A stretch of 64,000 nt of DNA, taken from assembly GCA_031002005.1 (NCBI GenBank), contig JARYHS010006964.1:1674001-1738000 (forward strand). The letters are read 5' to 3'. Below are positions 1-12,590 of the stretch, in pieces (positions within the stretch are counted from its first letter, which is position 1; each line of letters begins with the position of its first letter). Source of the stretch: Vandiemenella viatica. Its lineage: Eukaryota; Arthropoda; Insecta; Orthoptera; Morabidae. Made by a program: the position numbers and the translations under genes. The notes below the pieces were generated by a model. It saw only the letters and a program-made list of their open reading frames with translations, ran no database searches and had not been told where the DNA came from.

Positions 1-2172
1 TTTATCCCACTGAATTTTGTGGCATCCTTCTACTTGATGTTCCGCCACTGCCGATTTCGTGGTTTGTTCTATTCTCGAGTGACGAAGATGTTCTTTCACC
101 CTAACGGAGACTGCTTGGCATGTCTCACCTATGTACACCTGACCACAATCGCAGGGAATCTTATACACACCACTCGATTGTAATGGTGCTCTACAATCTT
201 TCGCTGACCTTAAAATGCTTCTAACCTTGTTTTTACTGGTGAAGATAGGTAGGACATTGATTTTGGCCAGCACTTTACCTATCCTCTCCGTGACTCCCTT
301 TACATATGGGAGAAGAGCCTTCTTCTTTTGTTTCATTTCTTTTTTGTGGTCGTCCTTAAGCTGTCTGCGTCTCAAAGCACGGGCTATCATCTGACCACTA
401 TATCCATTCTGCCGTAGGGCCCAATTAAGATGGTCAGAATCCGCGATTCTCTCCACCCTATAAAATAAACTATTGATCAATGCTGTTTTTTGAGCAGGGT
501 GATGATGGGACGTAGCATTTAAATAGCGGTCAGTATGGGTAGCTTTTCTGTAGACAGTGTGTGTTAGTTTCCCTTCTTTTCTTTTGACAAGCACATCCAA
601 GAATGCCAGCTGTCCATACGTTTCCATTTCCATAGTGAACTTTATTTTCGGATGAATACTATTGATATGATCCAGAAAACTTTTAACTCCATTTCTCCAT
701 GTGGCCAAACTACAAATGTGTCATCCACGAATCTAAATCAGACTGACGGTTTTTTTTTGTGGCAGTAGAAATTGCCTCACATTCAAATATTTCCATGTAC
801 AAGTTTGCTGCCACTGGGGAGAGGGGACAGCCCATAGCTACTCCATCTTGCTGTTCATAATAATTGTTGTTCCATTGGAAATAGGTAGTTCTCAAGCAAT
901 GCTGAAACAGCTGGCTCCATTCATGATCAAATTCTTTCTTTATGATGTCCATAACCCCTGCTATTGGGACGTTAGTGAAAAGCGAAACTACATCAAAGCT
1001 GACGAGAAGATAATTCTGTGAGAGAGAAATATTTTGTATCTTGTCCACAAATTCGTCGAGTTTCTTATGTAACTGTCTGTATGACCTATAAGTGGTTCTA
1101 ATTTTTTCGCTAAAAATTTTGCTAATCCATATGTTGGAGAGTCAATTACACTGACTATCGGACGTAGCGGTATGTCTTTCTTGTGTATTTTTGGAAGGCC
1201 TTAAAAGAGCGGAATCACTGGATTGCTGGTCAATATAGTTTGTTTCGTAGACCAATCAAGATTTAGGTTGTTTACAAGTTTCATAGTGAGATTTGCAACG
1301 TTTTCCGTTGGGTCTTTGTTTAATTTTTTGTATGTCTTGTCCGCTAATAACTGCTCAATTTTTTGTCTATAAATATTAGTGTCCAAAATCACTGTAAAAT
1401 TTCCCTTGTCCGCAGGTAGAATTGTGATGTCTGGATTCTTCTTTAACTCAAATAATGCTTTCCTTTCGTTCCCGGTAATATTGGATCTAGGTGGTTTTGC
1501 CTTCTTTAAAATAGAAGCCACTTCAATCCTTAGGTTTTCTGCCAACAATTTTGGCAAACCTTGTAATGCACGTTCTACACCAACTATCACCTCTTCTTTT
1601 GGAATTTCCCGTGAAGGCAGTGCAAATTTGAATCCCTTACTGAGAATTGAAATCTGATCCTCATTAAGTGCCATCAAAGATAGATTCCTGATTTTAGTCA
1701 TCTGTGTTGTCTTGATATCACTATTCTTGTTTAATTTATTAAATTTTTCTTTTTGTGAATTTATTACTTTGTTCCATTCGTTATAGGCCACTACCGTAAC
1801 CATTCTGTCACACTTGTTCCAAAGGAATGGTGTGATCCGATTAGACAGTGTAATTCTTAGTTGATACAACTGTTTATCCACATAGTTTAATTTTCTCCTC
1901 AAATCCTGTATATGTTCGCGAAGCAGAGCCATACTTGCTTGAGACAGAATGTTCTTTGCTTTGACAGTATCAAAATAACATTTGATTCGAACACATTTCG
2001 GAATAACTTGTTTATCTCTACATTTCAATAACAACGATAAATTCGCTAGCGTGCGGCTTTTCTTCTGAGATATATTATCAAATTGTCTACACATATTAAA
2101 CATCTCCTGCCCGTACAGATCAGTAATATAAAATTTCTCACTTTTCGCAGGCGTCATTATTGAAAATTGCAC
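1..2172 (-). pseudogene. Penelope-like RT / GIY-YIG endonuclease, broken
   Basis: The protein would copy element RNA at a nick made by its own endonuclease. Reading from 2172 leftwards, the N-terminal region carries ADKGNFTVIL. The segment around 1060-1200 reads [18 protein letters not shown]. The palm around 780-1048 has [16 protein letters not shown] and DGVAMGCPLSPVAANLYME. The catalytic FVDDTFVVW is near 710-735. The GIY-YIG nuclease at about 1-200 shows VYKIPCDCGQVYIGET. Breaks: an in-frame TAA at 1201-1203 just before GLPKIHKK, a frame change near 1065-1075, and others around 700-735. All domain hallmarks survive, so this is a recently inactivated copy. The C-terminus lies outside the window. 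Confidence 0.85.
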
Positions 2173-2613
2173 TTACTTGTTTACTTTCGGGTTTGCGCTG
2201 CGTTTATTTGCTGATAACGCCAACGTTTTGGCCCCAACCTGGAGCCTTGATCAGGGCTTTTGTCTATTTCGCCGACTAGTGCTTTTTTTTTTTTTTTTGA
2301 TAGACTTGACACATAATTCACTATTTATTATCACAGGCAAAGATGATTTTGATTATCCGCCAAAGAATATTTTCTGTTCCAAAGAGGTTTCTGTATTACG
2401 GAGTGATCTTGTAGTTGTTACATGTTCATTTGCTAACACACACTTCCACATTTGGCTTAAACCATAGCCGCCGTCTCTGTTGAAATTGTTCGGATTTTTG
2501 TAAATTTCGATGGATTCCCTTATTTTCCTTTCTAAAAAATCCTTTGGCTTTGCTATGATCCTAGTTTTATCCCACTGAATTTTGTGGCATCCTTCTACTT
2601 GATGTTCCGCCAC
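2173..2613 (-). repeat. Penelope pseudo-LTR: 3' end of an upstream copy plus leader
   Basis: Minus-strand positions 2613-2353 encode the C-terminal part of the same protein, starting at AEHQVEGCHKIQWDK in the GIY-YIG domain. It continues for about 80 residues past the point where the main copy leaves the window. Between this and the main ORF start (2172) lies a non-coding leader with a T16 run on the plus strand (2283-2299) and a hammerhead-like fold. The segment is what a tandem unit's 5' pseudo-LTR should look like. It supplies the C-terminal sequence missing from the truncated main copy. Confidence 0.75.
2205..2262 (-). ncRNA. Degenerate hammerhead ribozyme in Penelope leader
   Basis: On the minus strand, CTGATCA (plus 2248-2254) is followed by a 6-bp stem II (2241-2246 with 2230-2235), then AAAA where GAAA is expected. 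A 4-bp stem III with a 4-base loop follows (2224-2227 with 2216-2219), then ATC, a permitted NUH cleavage triplet (2213-2215). This is the minimal hammerhead architecture known from Penelope-like elements. Two core positions differ from the active consensus: G8 is C and G12 is A. Both are catalytic in active hammerheads, so this copy is predicted to be inactive. Stem I is weak. Confidence 0.6.
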
Positions 2614-3260
2614 TACATATTATAATCCTGTCATAGGAAACTTTTCCTGTCGTTGGATATGCCAGTTGCACTATTACTCATCTAATATTCCTACATAGCT
2701 GCCTTACTGAAAAGCCTCCTTACAAACGATCTAACTCTTAAAGAAAGTACCCGTCACAATAAATGTCCACTAACAAACTATTTACATTGTCCAGCCTAAA
2801 ATATCCAGGGCAGTCCATGCTGGCTCAGGCGAATCTTAACAATCTATACACTTGTTTTCAGTCAGAGTTTTTCCTAACTCTACTACACATCTATAGCAGG
2901 GGACTGGGCAAACAACAGATCTTAAACATTAGGAATCCCTACCTATAAACCTAGTCACTTTTGTTTGGTATATATATAATTAATTTTCATATTAATTATT
3001 ATTTTAAACATCCAAAATTTATAGCTTTTGGAAAATGTATTCTTTTTATATTACTTTGAGTAGTTATTAAGATGAAATACTTTACTACAACTATCTTCAG
3101 GAAATGTCCTATCACCTTCCTTGGCAATACCACCCCTCATCATCTCTGGCTCAGCCTTGTGGCAGGTCTGAATGTTGACACATCATTCCTCTTGAAATAC
3201 CTTTCACCTTCTGTATGACTAAGGATTTTGTTTTTATATTCACCCACATCATCTCCATTG
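2614..3260 (+). repeat. Dispersed direct repeat, copy 1
   Basis: This stretch matches 5405-6045 in the same orientation over about 640 bp with scattered substitutions and small indels. A shared block is TTGCACTATTACTCATCTAA. No coding potential was recognised. Copy 1 starts exactly where the Penelope element ends. It is either an unclassified interspersed repeat or a local segmental duplication. Confidence 0.75.
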
Positions 3261-3289
3261 TACTTGTACCTATTCTTCTATTTGCTGAA

Positions 3290-4330
3290 AGTATCCCTGA
3301 AATATATTTTTAGTTAAAAGTTTGTGCTTTTCTATAATTGTCATCCGTGCCCCTCCAGTTTAGGTGTAGGCAATGTGTAGAGAAGCACTATCGACCAATG
3401 GTCTCCTACGGTCACTATCCCCATAAGAGAACTAATGCCATTCCCCAAGTAGCACCTCTGTTTCCACGTTTACCCACATCTACAGCATGGATTCAACTAT
3501 GGCTGGTCTTGGCAGCTTTGGACTCGACCCTGATATGCTGTAACACGTTCAACACTTTCTTGAGGTCACATCAGTACACAGTACCAATACTGTTTCCCAC
3601 TATTACTTCTATGGATGAAACCCCTACAAATTGAATGTATATCCTTTATTTCCTGCCTAAAGTTTGCACTAGGTTTGAAAAATTGTGACCTGATAGCCTA
3701 TACCCAGCCTGTTCATGTAAATGATGGCCTACACATCTCTCACAGCTACTATCTAGGAAGCAGAATCCTTTTTCTCTAGTCTTTCCTAGCATGGCTCTAT
3801 CCGTAAACGCCTGCTGTAGCTTACCTACATAACACTCCTCTCTACCTGGTTCTGGTAAAGGGTCAAACCTATTTTTCCCCACAATTTCTGGAGCATCTCA
3901 CTTCTTCATCCTGTTGACCCTATTTCCTCCTATAACGTGTTATCAGCTCTTAACGACCCTCCTCTGCCTACTCACTACACCCACCATCTCTGCTTTCGGC
4001 CATTATAAGCCGAGCTTCCAAGGCCTGGGCCCCCACAGGCTGGGACCTCCATAAGCTGTGCCTATACAGGCCAAGTTTCCACAGGCTGAGCCTCAAGGAC
4101 CCTTACTCTTTCTCACAACCCCCTGATCATTTCACTTGTCTCCCTGATAGTTTCGCCTGTCTCTCCGATATTTTTTCCCCCTACTGCAAAGTGGACAAAC
4201 CCATAGAGCTCATTTATCTCCCATGTTTCCTCTCCACTACATGACCAATGAAACTCTTTCTTACATCCACTAAACAGCACACCATTCTTTTTTATTCCTG
4301 CGACAGATGCCATATTTTCCATGTGTTATT
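3290..4330 (-). pseudogene. Possible decayed LINE ORF1 (PHD-like / esterase-like) remnant
   Basis: The minus-strand reading at 4322-4113 contains NGVLFSGCKKEFHWSCSG. This resembles the CX2C...FHxxC core of the PHD-like finger seen in ORF1 of several CR1-like LINEs. Further downstream (3882-3646) a segment with FLDSSCERCVGHHLHEQ vaguely recalls the GDS-type block of LINE ORF1 esterases. Frames are interrupted by many stops. A cluster of ~22-bp degenerate GC-rich repeats (about 4009-4092) lies between the two parts. The match rests on memory of motif shape, so other origins are possible. Confidence 0.3.
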
Positions 4331-5404
4331 TTTCACATGACCTTCAAGTACCTGCCAAACAAATTTAAAGTAGCAAGAACAATACTCTATAAGGTATTAC
4401 AACACAATATTACTTAGAATAGATATTACTGAATGGAGCAGCTATTTAAACTACCACAGTACCCTGATAACACTTGCTGTCTCCCTATAACAGTGACGAC
4501 ACTAGTTTACTGCTAACCCTGAACAGTACCTCTAATCTCTACTATATATGATATAATCAAAGCTTTATTAAACAATTCCCATAGTCTACTCACACACAAT
4601 TTATGTTAAGATACAATAACTATCACAAACTTTAGGAACTACTGTACTGAGCAGTTTACAAGACCCTTTTGTACTACAGGACACTATAGTCACCAAGTTA
4701 CTGATAGATATACTGATCTTAAGACCCTGTCCTTTGTTAGTGCATGCTATAGGATATATGTTGGTTACTTTAATGTTCCTATACAGATGAATAAATTCCT
4801 AGAAGTACCCAGCATTCTGATTTTAGCATACTGTGCAATTCTATATGATAATTATATACAAATATTGACACAAAAAACCTCAAATTTATCAAAGTTTACA
4901 TCAAGATGGCTATTATGGCTGAAGAAAGAGATACCATTTATACATTATTCGAGATGACAGCTTAGTGGTGCGAGAAGATAGGGAACTCTGTAGCTTGTTA
5001 TGTTTTGGAGATACCTTTTCTAAATCTGTATTATTGGAATTCAGGCTACCTTTCACTGTATGATGAAATATGTTGTGAATGTGGGTTGAAATGTATGAGA
5101 GAAATTAAAGCAAAGTTTGTGTTTTCACCCTCAATTTGCAGGGTAAGTTTTTACCTTTAAATCTGGCAGTTGTTGCTTGTTACAGGAAACTGTCAGTAGT
5201 AAGGGTGAAAAATGTTAGTATCACTGGTGAATGTTACCTTCTAGATATTGCATACTAATTTTTGTGGTGACAATGAAAGTGCTATTAAGTGATCTCCCAA
5301 TATGAGGAATATTTTGATCCTCAAGTTCTCTCCTGACTCAGTCTTCCACAATGCTCTACTCTGTACAACAGACTTCACTGAAAAACTTGCAGCATGCATT
5401 CAGT
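4331..5404. other. AT-rich interval, no gene seen
   Basis: No ORF of convincing length, no terminal repeats and no tRNA-like boxes were found. The sequence is unremarkable AT-rich intergenic DNA between two repeat copies. Confidence 0.6.
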
Positions 5405-6045
5405 CACCACTATGTATTACAATCCTGTCATAGGAAGCTTTTCCTATTGTTGGATATGCTAGTTGCACTATTACTCATCTAATATTCCTACATAGCTGCC
5501 ATTACTGCAAAGCTCCTTACAAAGACTCTCACTCTTAAACAAGTACCCGTCAGAATAAATGGCCACTAACAAACAGTTTATATTGCCAGCCTAAAATATC
5601 CAGGGGAGTCCATGCTGGCTCAGGCAATTCTTAACAATCTCTACACTTGTTTTCAGTTAGAGTTTTTCCTAACTCTACTACATCTCTAAAACTATTTAAC
5701 TGGGGACTGGTCAAACAACACATCTTAGACATTAGGAATCCCTACCTATAAACCTGTCACCATTGTTTGGTATATATATAATAATTTTGTATTTATTATT
5801 ATTTTAAACATCCAAAATTTATAGCTTTTAGAAAATGTATTCTTTTTATTTTACTTTGAGTAGTTATTAAGATGAAATACTTTACCACAACTATCTTCAG
5901 GCATTGTCCTATCACCTTGCATCTCTGCCTTGTGTCAGGTCTGGATGTTCACACATCATTCCTCTTGAAATACCTTTCACTTCTGTATAACTAAGAATTT
6001 TGTTAAAACATTTTAATATATGATCTTGTTTTTATATTCACGCCA
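5405..6045 (+). repeat. Dispersed direct repeat, copy 2 (holds the empty site)
   Basis: Second copy of the repeat at 2614-3260. Here the sequence left of the homology (about 5385-5411, TCAGTCACCACTATGTATT) continues without a Penelope insertion, so it shows what the target looked like. The copy ends in AT-rich DNA just before the satellite array. Confidence 0.75.
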
Positions 6046-6174
6046 GTCATCTTGCCTTTATCTGTAGTAATGAAATATTAATCCCTATATCGTTCCTTGT
6101 TTTCAATTTAATTTGTATGTAAAATCTAGCTGGTACCCACGACTTCGTTCGTTATTGTAAAGAATTCATATTGA

Positions 6175-9100
6175 CAGCTATAGACATCTAACCACCCTAG
6201 TGCACGATGGGAGACTCGATACTATTACCACACACAAGTACCAGTCTTCTGCGCTATGTAGTTCCGGCAGCAAGGTAAAATTTACGGATACACACAAGTC
6301 TTTGGATGAAACACGAAAATATTCATGATCGACCAATTTCAAACACCATATCTCACACACTCCCACAGTTACCGAATTTCGGCCAACGTTGTGATCGATG
6401 GGAGACTCTGTGTTACTAACACACACAAACGCCAGTGATCTGCGATTGATAGTTTTCACTTAAAAGTAATACACCGTGACACATGCGTCTTTGGCAGAAA
6501 TATGAAATTGCCGCAGGTCGACCATTTTCATCCCCCATATTTTCCACACCCCCATAGCTACAGACATCTAACAACCATAGTGCACGACAACAGACACGAT
6601 TCTACTACCACACATAAACACCAATGCTCTATGCTATATAGTCGTGGTAGAAAAGTGAAATCTGCGGAGACACATGCCTTTCGTCGAAAAACGAAAATAT
6701 CCTTGGTCGGCCACTTACAACCACCATATCTACCACAGTACCACAGTTTCTGAAATTCGGCCGCTGTTGTGATCGAAAGGTGACTCTGTGCTACTACTAC
6801 ACACAAACGCCAGTTATATGTGATCTATAGTTTTCGCTGAAAAGTGATACACCATGACACTTTTGTCTTTGGCAGAAGTATGAAACTGCCACAGGTCGAC
6901 CACTTTCAACTCCCATTTCTCCCACACCCCCATACTTACCGACATCTAACAACCATAGTGCACTACATGAGATACGATTCTCCTACCAAACACAAACACC
7001 AATGCTCTATGCTATGTAGTTGTAGCAGAAAAGTGACATATGCGGAGACAGTCGAAATACGAAAATATCCTTGGTCGGCCACTAACAACCACCATATCTA
7101 CCACAGTACCACAGTTTCTGAAATTCGGCCGCTGTTGTGATCGAAAGGTGACTATGTGCTACTACCACACACAAACGCCAGTTATCTGTGATCTATAGTT
7201 TTCGCTGAAAAGTGATACACCATGACACTTTTGTCTTTGGCAGAAGTATGAAATTTCCACAGGTCGATCATTTTCAACCCCCATATCTCAAACATCCCCC
7301 ATAGCTACCGACATCTAACAACCATAGTGCACTACATGAGATAAAATTCTACTATCAAACACAAACACCAATGTTCTATGCTATGTAGTTGTGGCAGAAA
7401 AGTGACATATGCAGAGACAGTCGAAATTCGAAAATATTCTTGGTCGGCCACTTACAACCACCATATCTACCACAGTACCACAGTTTCTGAAATTCGGCCG
7501 CTGTTGTGATCTAAAGGTGACTCTGTGCTACTACTACACACAAACGCCAGTTATCTGTGATCTATAGTTTTCGCTGAAAAGTGATACACCATGACACTTT
7601 TGTCTTTGGCAGAAGTATGAAACTGCCACAGGTCGACCACTTTCAACCGTCATTTCTCCCACACCCCCATAGCTACCGACATCTAACAACCATAGTGCAC
7701 CACATGAGATACGATTCTACTACTAAACACAAACACCAATGCTCTATGCTATGTAGTTGTGGCAGAAAAGTGACAAATGCGGAGACAGTTGAAATACGAA
7801 AATATCCTTGGTCGGCCACTAACAACCACCATATCTACCACAGTACCACAGTTTCTGAAATTCGGCCGCTGTTGTGATCGAAAGGTGACTCTGTGCTACT
7901 ACTACACACAAACGCCAGTTATATGTGATCTATAGTTTTCGCTGAAAAGTGATACACCATGACACTTTTGTCTTTGGCAGAAGTATGAAACTGCCACAGG
8001 TCGACCACTTTCAACTCCCATTTCTCTCACACCCCCATACTTACCGACATCTAACAACCATAGTGCACTACATGAGATACGATTCTCCTACCAAACACAA
8101 ACACCAATGCTCTATGCTATGTAGTTGTAGCAGAAAAGTGACATATGCGGAGACAGTCGAAATACGAAAATATCCTTGGTCGGCCACTAACAACCACCAT
8201 ATCTACCACAGTACCACAGTTTCTGAAATTCGGCCGCTGTTGTGATCGAAAGGTGACTATGTGCTACTACCACACACAAACGCCAGTTATCTGTGATCTA
8301 TAGTTTTCGCTGAAAAGTGATACACCATGACACTTTTGTCTTTGGCAGAAGTATGAAATTTCCACAGGTCGATCATTTTCAACCCCCATATCTCAAACAT
8401 CCCCCATAGCTACCGACATCTAACAACCATAGTGCACTACATGAGATAAAATTCTACTATCAAACACAAACACCAATGTTCTATGCTATGTAGTTGTGGC
8501 AGAAAAGTGACATATGCAGAGACAGTCGAAATACGAAAATATTCTTGGTCGGCCACTTACAACCACCATATCTACCACAGTACCACAGTTTCTGAAATTC
8601 GGCCGCTGTTGTGATCTAAAGGTGACTCTGTGCTACTACTACACACAAACGCCAGTTATCTGTGATCTATAGTTTTCGCTGAAAAGTGATACACCATGAC
8701 ACTTTTGTCTTTGGCAGAAGTATGAAACGGCCACAGGTCGACCACTTTCAACCGTCATTTCTCCCACACCCCCATAGCTACCGACATCTAACAACCATAG
8801 TGCACCACATGAGATACGATTCTACTACTAAACACAAACACCAATGCTCTATGCTATGTAGTTGTGGCAGAAAAGTGACAAATGCGGAGACAGTTGAAAT
8901 ACGAAAATATCCTTGGTCGGCCACTAACAACCACCATATCTACCACAGTACCACAGTTTCTGAAATTCGACCGCTGTTGTGATCGAAAGGTGACTCTGTG
9001 CTACTACTACACACAAACGCCAGTTATCTGTGATCTATAGTTTTCGCTGAAAAGTGATACACCATGACACTTTTGTCTTTGGCAGAAGTATGAAACTGCC

Positions 9101-10545
9101 ACAGGTCGACCACTTTCAACCCCCATATCTCCCACACCCCCATAGCTACCGACATCTAACAACCATAGTGCACTACATGAGATACGATTCTACTACCAAA
9201 CACAAACACCAATGGTCTATGCTATGTAGTTGTGGCAGAAAAGTGACAAATGCGGAGACAGTTGAAATACGAAAATATCCTTGGTCGGCCACTAACAACC
9301 ACCATATCTACCACAGTACCACAGTTTGTGAAATTCGGCCGCTGTTGTGATCGAAAGATGACTCTGTGCTACTACTACACACAAACGCCAGTTATCTGTG
9401 ATCTATAGTTTTCGCTGAAAAGTGATACACCATGACACTTTTGTCTTGGCAGAAGTATGAAACTGCCACAGGTCGATCACTTTCAACCCCCATATCTCCC
9501 ACACCCCCATAGCTACCGACATCTTACAACCATAGTGCACTACATGAGATACGATTCTCCTACCAAACACAAACACCAATTGTCTATGCTATGTAGTTGT
9601 GGCAGAAAAGTGACAAATGCGGAGACAGTTGAAATACGAAAATATCCTTGGTCGGCCACTAACAACCACCATATCTACCACAGTACCACAGTTTCTGAAA
9701 TTCGGCCGCTGTTGTGATCGAAAGGTGACTCTGTGCTACTACTACACACAAACGCCAGTTATCTGTGATCTATAGTTTTCGCTGAAAAGTGATACACCAT
9801 GACACTTTTGTCTTTGGCAGAAGTAAGAAACTGCCACAGGTCGACCACTTTCAACCCCCATATCTCCCACACCCCCATAGCTACCGACATCTAACAACCA
9901 TAGTGCACTACATGAGATACGATTCTACTACCAAACACAAACACCAATGGTCTATGCTATGTAGTTGTGGCAGAAAAGTGACATATGCGGAGACAGTCGA
10001 AATACGAAAATATCCTTGGTCGGCCACTTACAACCACCATATCTACCACAGTACCACAGTTTCTGAAATTCGGCCGCTGTTGTGATCGAAAGGTGACTCT
10101 GTGCTACTACTACACACAAACGCCAGTTATCTGTGATCTATAGTTTTCGCTGAAAAGTGATACACCATGACACTTTTGTCTTTGGCAGAAGTCGAAATTG
10201 CCACAGGTCGACCACTTTCAACCCCCATATCTGCCACATCCCCATAGCTACCGACATCTAACAACCATAGTGCACGACAGGAGAGACGATTCTACTACCA
10301 CACGCAAACACCAAAAGTCTATGTTATGTAGTTGTGTCAGGAAAGAGAAGTATACGGAGATACGAATTTTTGGTCGAAATATGAAAACGCCCTGCACTGA
10401 CCAACTTTAATCATTATATCTCCCACATCCCCACAGCTATCGGCATTCGGCCAACGTTGTGCATGACAGGAAACTTCATGCTACTTCCATCCACAAACAT
10501 CAGTGATCTGTGGTAGGTAGTGGTGGCTGAAAAGTGAAATATAGG
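6175..10545. repeat. Satellite array, ~368-bp dimeric unit, 1105-bp higher-order repeat
   Basis: About twelve head-to-tail units of 368-369 bp are visible. Each is built of two diverged ~184-bp halves. One half carries CATCTAACAACCATAGTGCA, the other AAATTCGGCCGCTGTTGTGA. The edge units (6175-6800 and 10150-10545) are the most diverged, as expected for an array maintained by unequal exchange. In the middle, 6844-7948 and 7949-9053 are nearly identical three-unit blocks. This shows a recent 1105-bp higher-order duplication. Several units keep an open 98-codon frame, but neighbouring units break it, so I do not call genes here. Confidence 0.92.
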
Positions 10546-11440
10546 AAAAAACACGTCTATTTTTATATATATATAAGATTTGTAGTTCCCAGGGTAGAAA
10601 TTGTGTTTGGCGTTGTAAGTTTGTTACATTGATTTCATATTCATACAGCTCTTTTTATACTCCATTCGTGGATGAATTTAATTATATATTATGTGATATT
10701 TTTTAGTTATTTCAAGTGATCATTTGCTAATAATATCAATACTGCTTATTATAGTTAAACCGGGTATGGAACCCTTTAAAAAAAATAGGTTTACAATTAT
10801 CTAAATGTGACATATATACCTAACATAATTTTAAATATTATGTTTCTATTATATTTATTGTTGTTAACATAAAATGCATATTGGATCTTACTAACCAGAC
10901 ATCTTAATTTATTTTATAGATAATTCTTATCTATTTGTTGAAAAGATAAGTTGTTAGTTTACTGCTGTAAATGTCCATAGTCAACAAAAAATATTTCATA
11001 TAAATTTTTGGGGGTCTTCTCTAAATAACGCTATGTGAACGTTTTACACAGCTGGTGCACTAGAAAAGCCTCCACTCTTTCAAGAAAAAATTTTCTTAAT
11101 TTCTTATTGTTTGTATTTATATTATTCGTAAATTTCCTTAATGGTTTTTTCTTGTAATATAATCGCTAGTTTTTGCCTGTTAATTCTGATAGTATACCAA
11201 ATATTGTGTTATGATATTTCGTTTGGTTTTTCACAGGAGGACTTTTCAGGTTCAGTTTATAGCATCTGTCAGAAATGCATATACAACTTATTAATTCTTG
11301 TAAAACTTAGGTTTGATTAAAAAAGGTCTATGTGATAATTTGGATATTATCTGTATTATTGTTTCTATGAGTTGAGTATCAACATTTCCATGGATTTGAA
11401 ACTGTTACCTAGTACTACACCGGTTATTTTTTATTTATAG
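10546..11440. other. AT-rich interval upstream of zinc-finger exon
   Basis: No recognisable gene. This could hold intron sequence or upstream exons of the zinc-finger locus that follows, but I could not define any exon with confidence. Confidence 0.5.
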
Positions 11441-12590
11441 GGAATTTAGTGACTGTCAGTGCCACATCCATAAGCAGCTATTTCCTATAACTGGCTTGTC
11501 AGTGAATTCCGGCATAAAAAGGTATCTAGTTATTAGTAAAATAAACAGTAAAGGGTTAAATTATGAAAAATATAATGAGCGAAATATATTAAATAAACTG
11601 GTACCTACAGTAAAAGTGAAAAACTCGTTTACACTTTTTTACTCTAATGGGATCTAAGTAGGTTAGCGGCCATGCTCTAATAAATATTGTGAAAAACATT
11701 TTCCACTTTCCAGAGTTCTTGAAAATCATCAAAGAAGTCATTCTGATGAACGCCCATGTTCATGTGAAGTTTGTGGAAAATCATTTACTCGCTCTGTGGA
11801 TCTTAAACGACATCAGCGGATTCATTCAGGTGAACGACCATTTTCTTGTGGAGTTTGTGGAAAATGTTTCTCATTGGCTGGGAATCTCAAAACCCACCAA
11901 AGAATTCATTCTGATGAACGTCCGTTTCCTTGTGAAGTTTGTGGAAAAGCATTTAAGCAGTCGGGTGATCTGAAAATACATCGGAGGATTCATCTAGGTG
12001 AACGCCCATTTTCATGTGAAATTTGTGTACAATCCTTTACAAAGTCTGGGCATCTGAAAGAACATCGAAAAATTCATTTTGGTGAACGGCTATACTCGTG
12101 TGAAGTTTGTGTAAAATCCTTTACTCGCTCTATATATCTTAAACGACATCAGAGGAGTCATTCTGAAGAACGTCCATTTTCTTGTGAAATTTGTGGAAAA
12201 TGTTTTTCCTTTTCTTGGGCTCTCAAAGTACATCAGAAAATTCATACCAGTAGTCGTAAATTTTCTTGTGAAGTTTGTCTAAAATCTTTTACCAGCTCTG
12301 CAGATCTCAAACGTCATCAAAGAATTCATTTGGGCGAACGCCCATTTTCATGTGAAATTTGTAAGAAATCTTTCACACTGTTTGGGAATCTTAAGGTTCA
12401 TCAAATGACTCATTTGGCTGAACGGCCGTTTTCGTGTGAAATTTGTGGTAAATATTTCTCAATTTCTAGAGATCTGACACTTCATCAGAGGGTTCATTCC
12501 AGTGATCGTCCTTTTTCTTGTGTGGTTTGTGGAAAATCGTATAAGTATTCTGGAGATCTTAAGAAGCATAAGAGGATTCATACTAAATAA
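11441..12590 (+). pseudogene. Multi-C2H2 zinc-finger gene, terminal exon, probably broken
   Basis: Positions 11667-12590 encode one degenerate and ten well-formed C2H2 fingers in a single frame. Linkers are TGEKP-like (SGERPFSCE, LGERPFSCE, HSDERPFPC). The protein would be a nuclear, sequence-specific DNA-binding factor. A possible splice acceptor (TTTATAG, 11434-11440) opens a frame from 11442 that is in register with the fingers. It is interrupted by TAA (11655-11657) and TAG (11664-11666). No ATG precedes the fingers in their frame. The final finger ends KKHKRIHTK before TAA at 12588-12590. A second acceptor AG ending at 11666 could start a shorter exon that avoids the stops, so function is not excluded. 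Confidence 0.75.

Larger units (their letters stand above)
1..2613 (-). mobile_element. Penelope-like retroelement with part of a tandem upstream copy
   Basis: The minus strand encodes a Penelope-type reverse transcriptase followed by a GIY-YIG endonuclease. The order is N-terminal region, RT, endonuclease, running off the left window edge. Upstream of the ORF lies the end of a second copy (2353-2613) in the same orientation. The first 49 bases of the window reappear at 2568-2613, so the same coding segment occurs at both ends of the unit. That is the head-to-tail 'pseudo-LTR' arrangement known for Penelope-like elements. The right border at 2613/2614 is sharp: the flanking DNA continues as a repeat that is found uninterrupted at about 5409. 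Confidence 0.85.

Noticed and set aside
1379..1657. Plus-strand ORF opposite the Penelope ORF
   Set aside because: It is the antisense shadow of the minus-strand reverse transcriptase gene.
6844..10410. Series of 98-codon ORFs with almost identical proteins
   Set aside because: They repeat with the 368-bp satellite unit, and neighbouring units break the frame. They have no domain and the opposite strand is similarly open in places. Best explained as satellite DNA.
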